DNA of 64,000 bases from Acholoe squamosa (Eukaryota; Annelida; Polychaeta; Phyllodocida; Polynoidae), in assembly GCA_949317995.1 (NCBI GenBank), contig OX439037.1, positions 17,472,324 to 17,536,323 of the forward strand, read 5' to 3'. The notes under the pieces were generated by a model. It was not told where the DNA came from. It worked only from the letters and a program-made list of their open reading frames with translations, and did no database searches. Shown piece by piece: positions 63,850 through 64,000 of the stretch (within the stretch, counting starts at the first letter, position 1; each line of letters opens with the position of its first letter). The translations under genes were made by a program, and so were the position numbers.

Positions 63850-64000
63850 GAATATGGCATGTGCTCTAGATATAGCAGGTACTGCCAAATATGGCGTATA
63901 TCCCGAAATACAGCAGGTTTCCGTTGCAAAATATGGCATGTATCCTAGATATGGCAGGTACTGCCAAATATGACGTATGTCCCTACACACAGTAGGTCTT
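63850..64000. repeat. Short tandem repeats at the right edge
   Basis: Repeated phrases GCAGGTACTGCCAAATATGGC and ATATCCYRAAATA, two or more units of about 80 bases with internal mirror symmetry (GGTACTGCC). The array probably continues off the window. Confidence 0.5.

Overview
The window looks like a piece of an invertebrate animal genome. It is AT-rich and intron-bearing, its only clearly recognisable host gene is a spliced arginase, and most of the rest is eukaryotic mobile DNA (Maverick/Polinton, Ty3/gypsy, DIRS/Ngaro, tyrosine-recombinase transposon, TTAA-type MITEs, tRNA-derived SINEs). I cannot name the species. A marine invertebrate such as a lancelet, hemichordate or mollusc would fit, but that is only a guess from the mix of transposon classes.

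Layout. (1) 1-19.5 kb: a decayed Polinton (packaging ATPase, a small conserved protein, minor capsid-like protein, major capsid protein, adenain-like protease; other small genes perhaps on the minus strand). It is interrupted by a piggyBac-like MITE at a TTAA site, and that MITE is itself split by a 13.4-kb Ty3/gypsy element (gypsy A, 2493-15888). Gypsy A looks intact: two 418-bp LTRs that look identical, a 4-bp target duplication, a tRNA-His primer site, gag, pol, and a long third ORF of unknown function. (2) 20.5-41.0 kb: the last three recognisable exons of arginase (20542-20780, 21305-21364, 40906-41024). Their 19.5-kb intron holds a degenerate minus-strand gypsy (B), SINE-like repeats, MITEs, and a 5.07-kb element (35274-40340) that has terminal inverted repeats and a 4-bp target duplication yet encodes a three-exon Crypton/KIAA1958-type tyrosine recombinase. 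(3) 41-51.9 kb: sparse; one uncharacterised minus-strand multi-exon gene, a tRNA-derived SINE, a solo LTR related to gypsy A, and degenerate tandem repeats. (4) 51.9-60.8 kb: a third gypsy copy (C), whose integrase region is split by a DIRS/Ngaro retrotransposon with intact RT/RNase H and tyrosine-recombinase ORFs. Its 3' LTR carries a small MITE. (5) 60.8-64 kb: mostly non-coding, then the first exons of a lysine-rich gene that runs off the edge, preceded by four copies of a conserved motif.

The most interesting signals are two. The first is the third ORF of the gypsy lineage: no env features, paired C2H2-like fingers, C-terminal coiled coil. Homologous pieces sit downstream of pol in all three divergent copies, and a promoter-like CpG-rich spacer precedes it. 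The second is the inverted-repeat element with a target duplication that carries a tyrosine recombinase, a combination not expected for Cryptons. All homology calls are by eye from motifs; no database search or alignment program was run.
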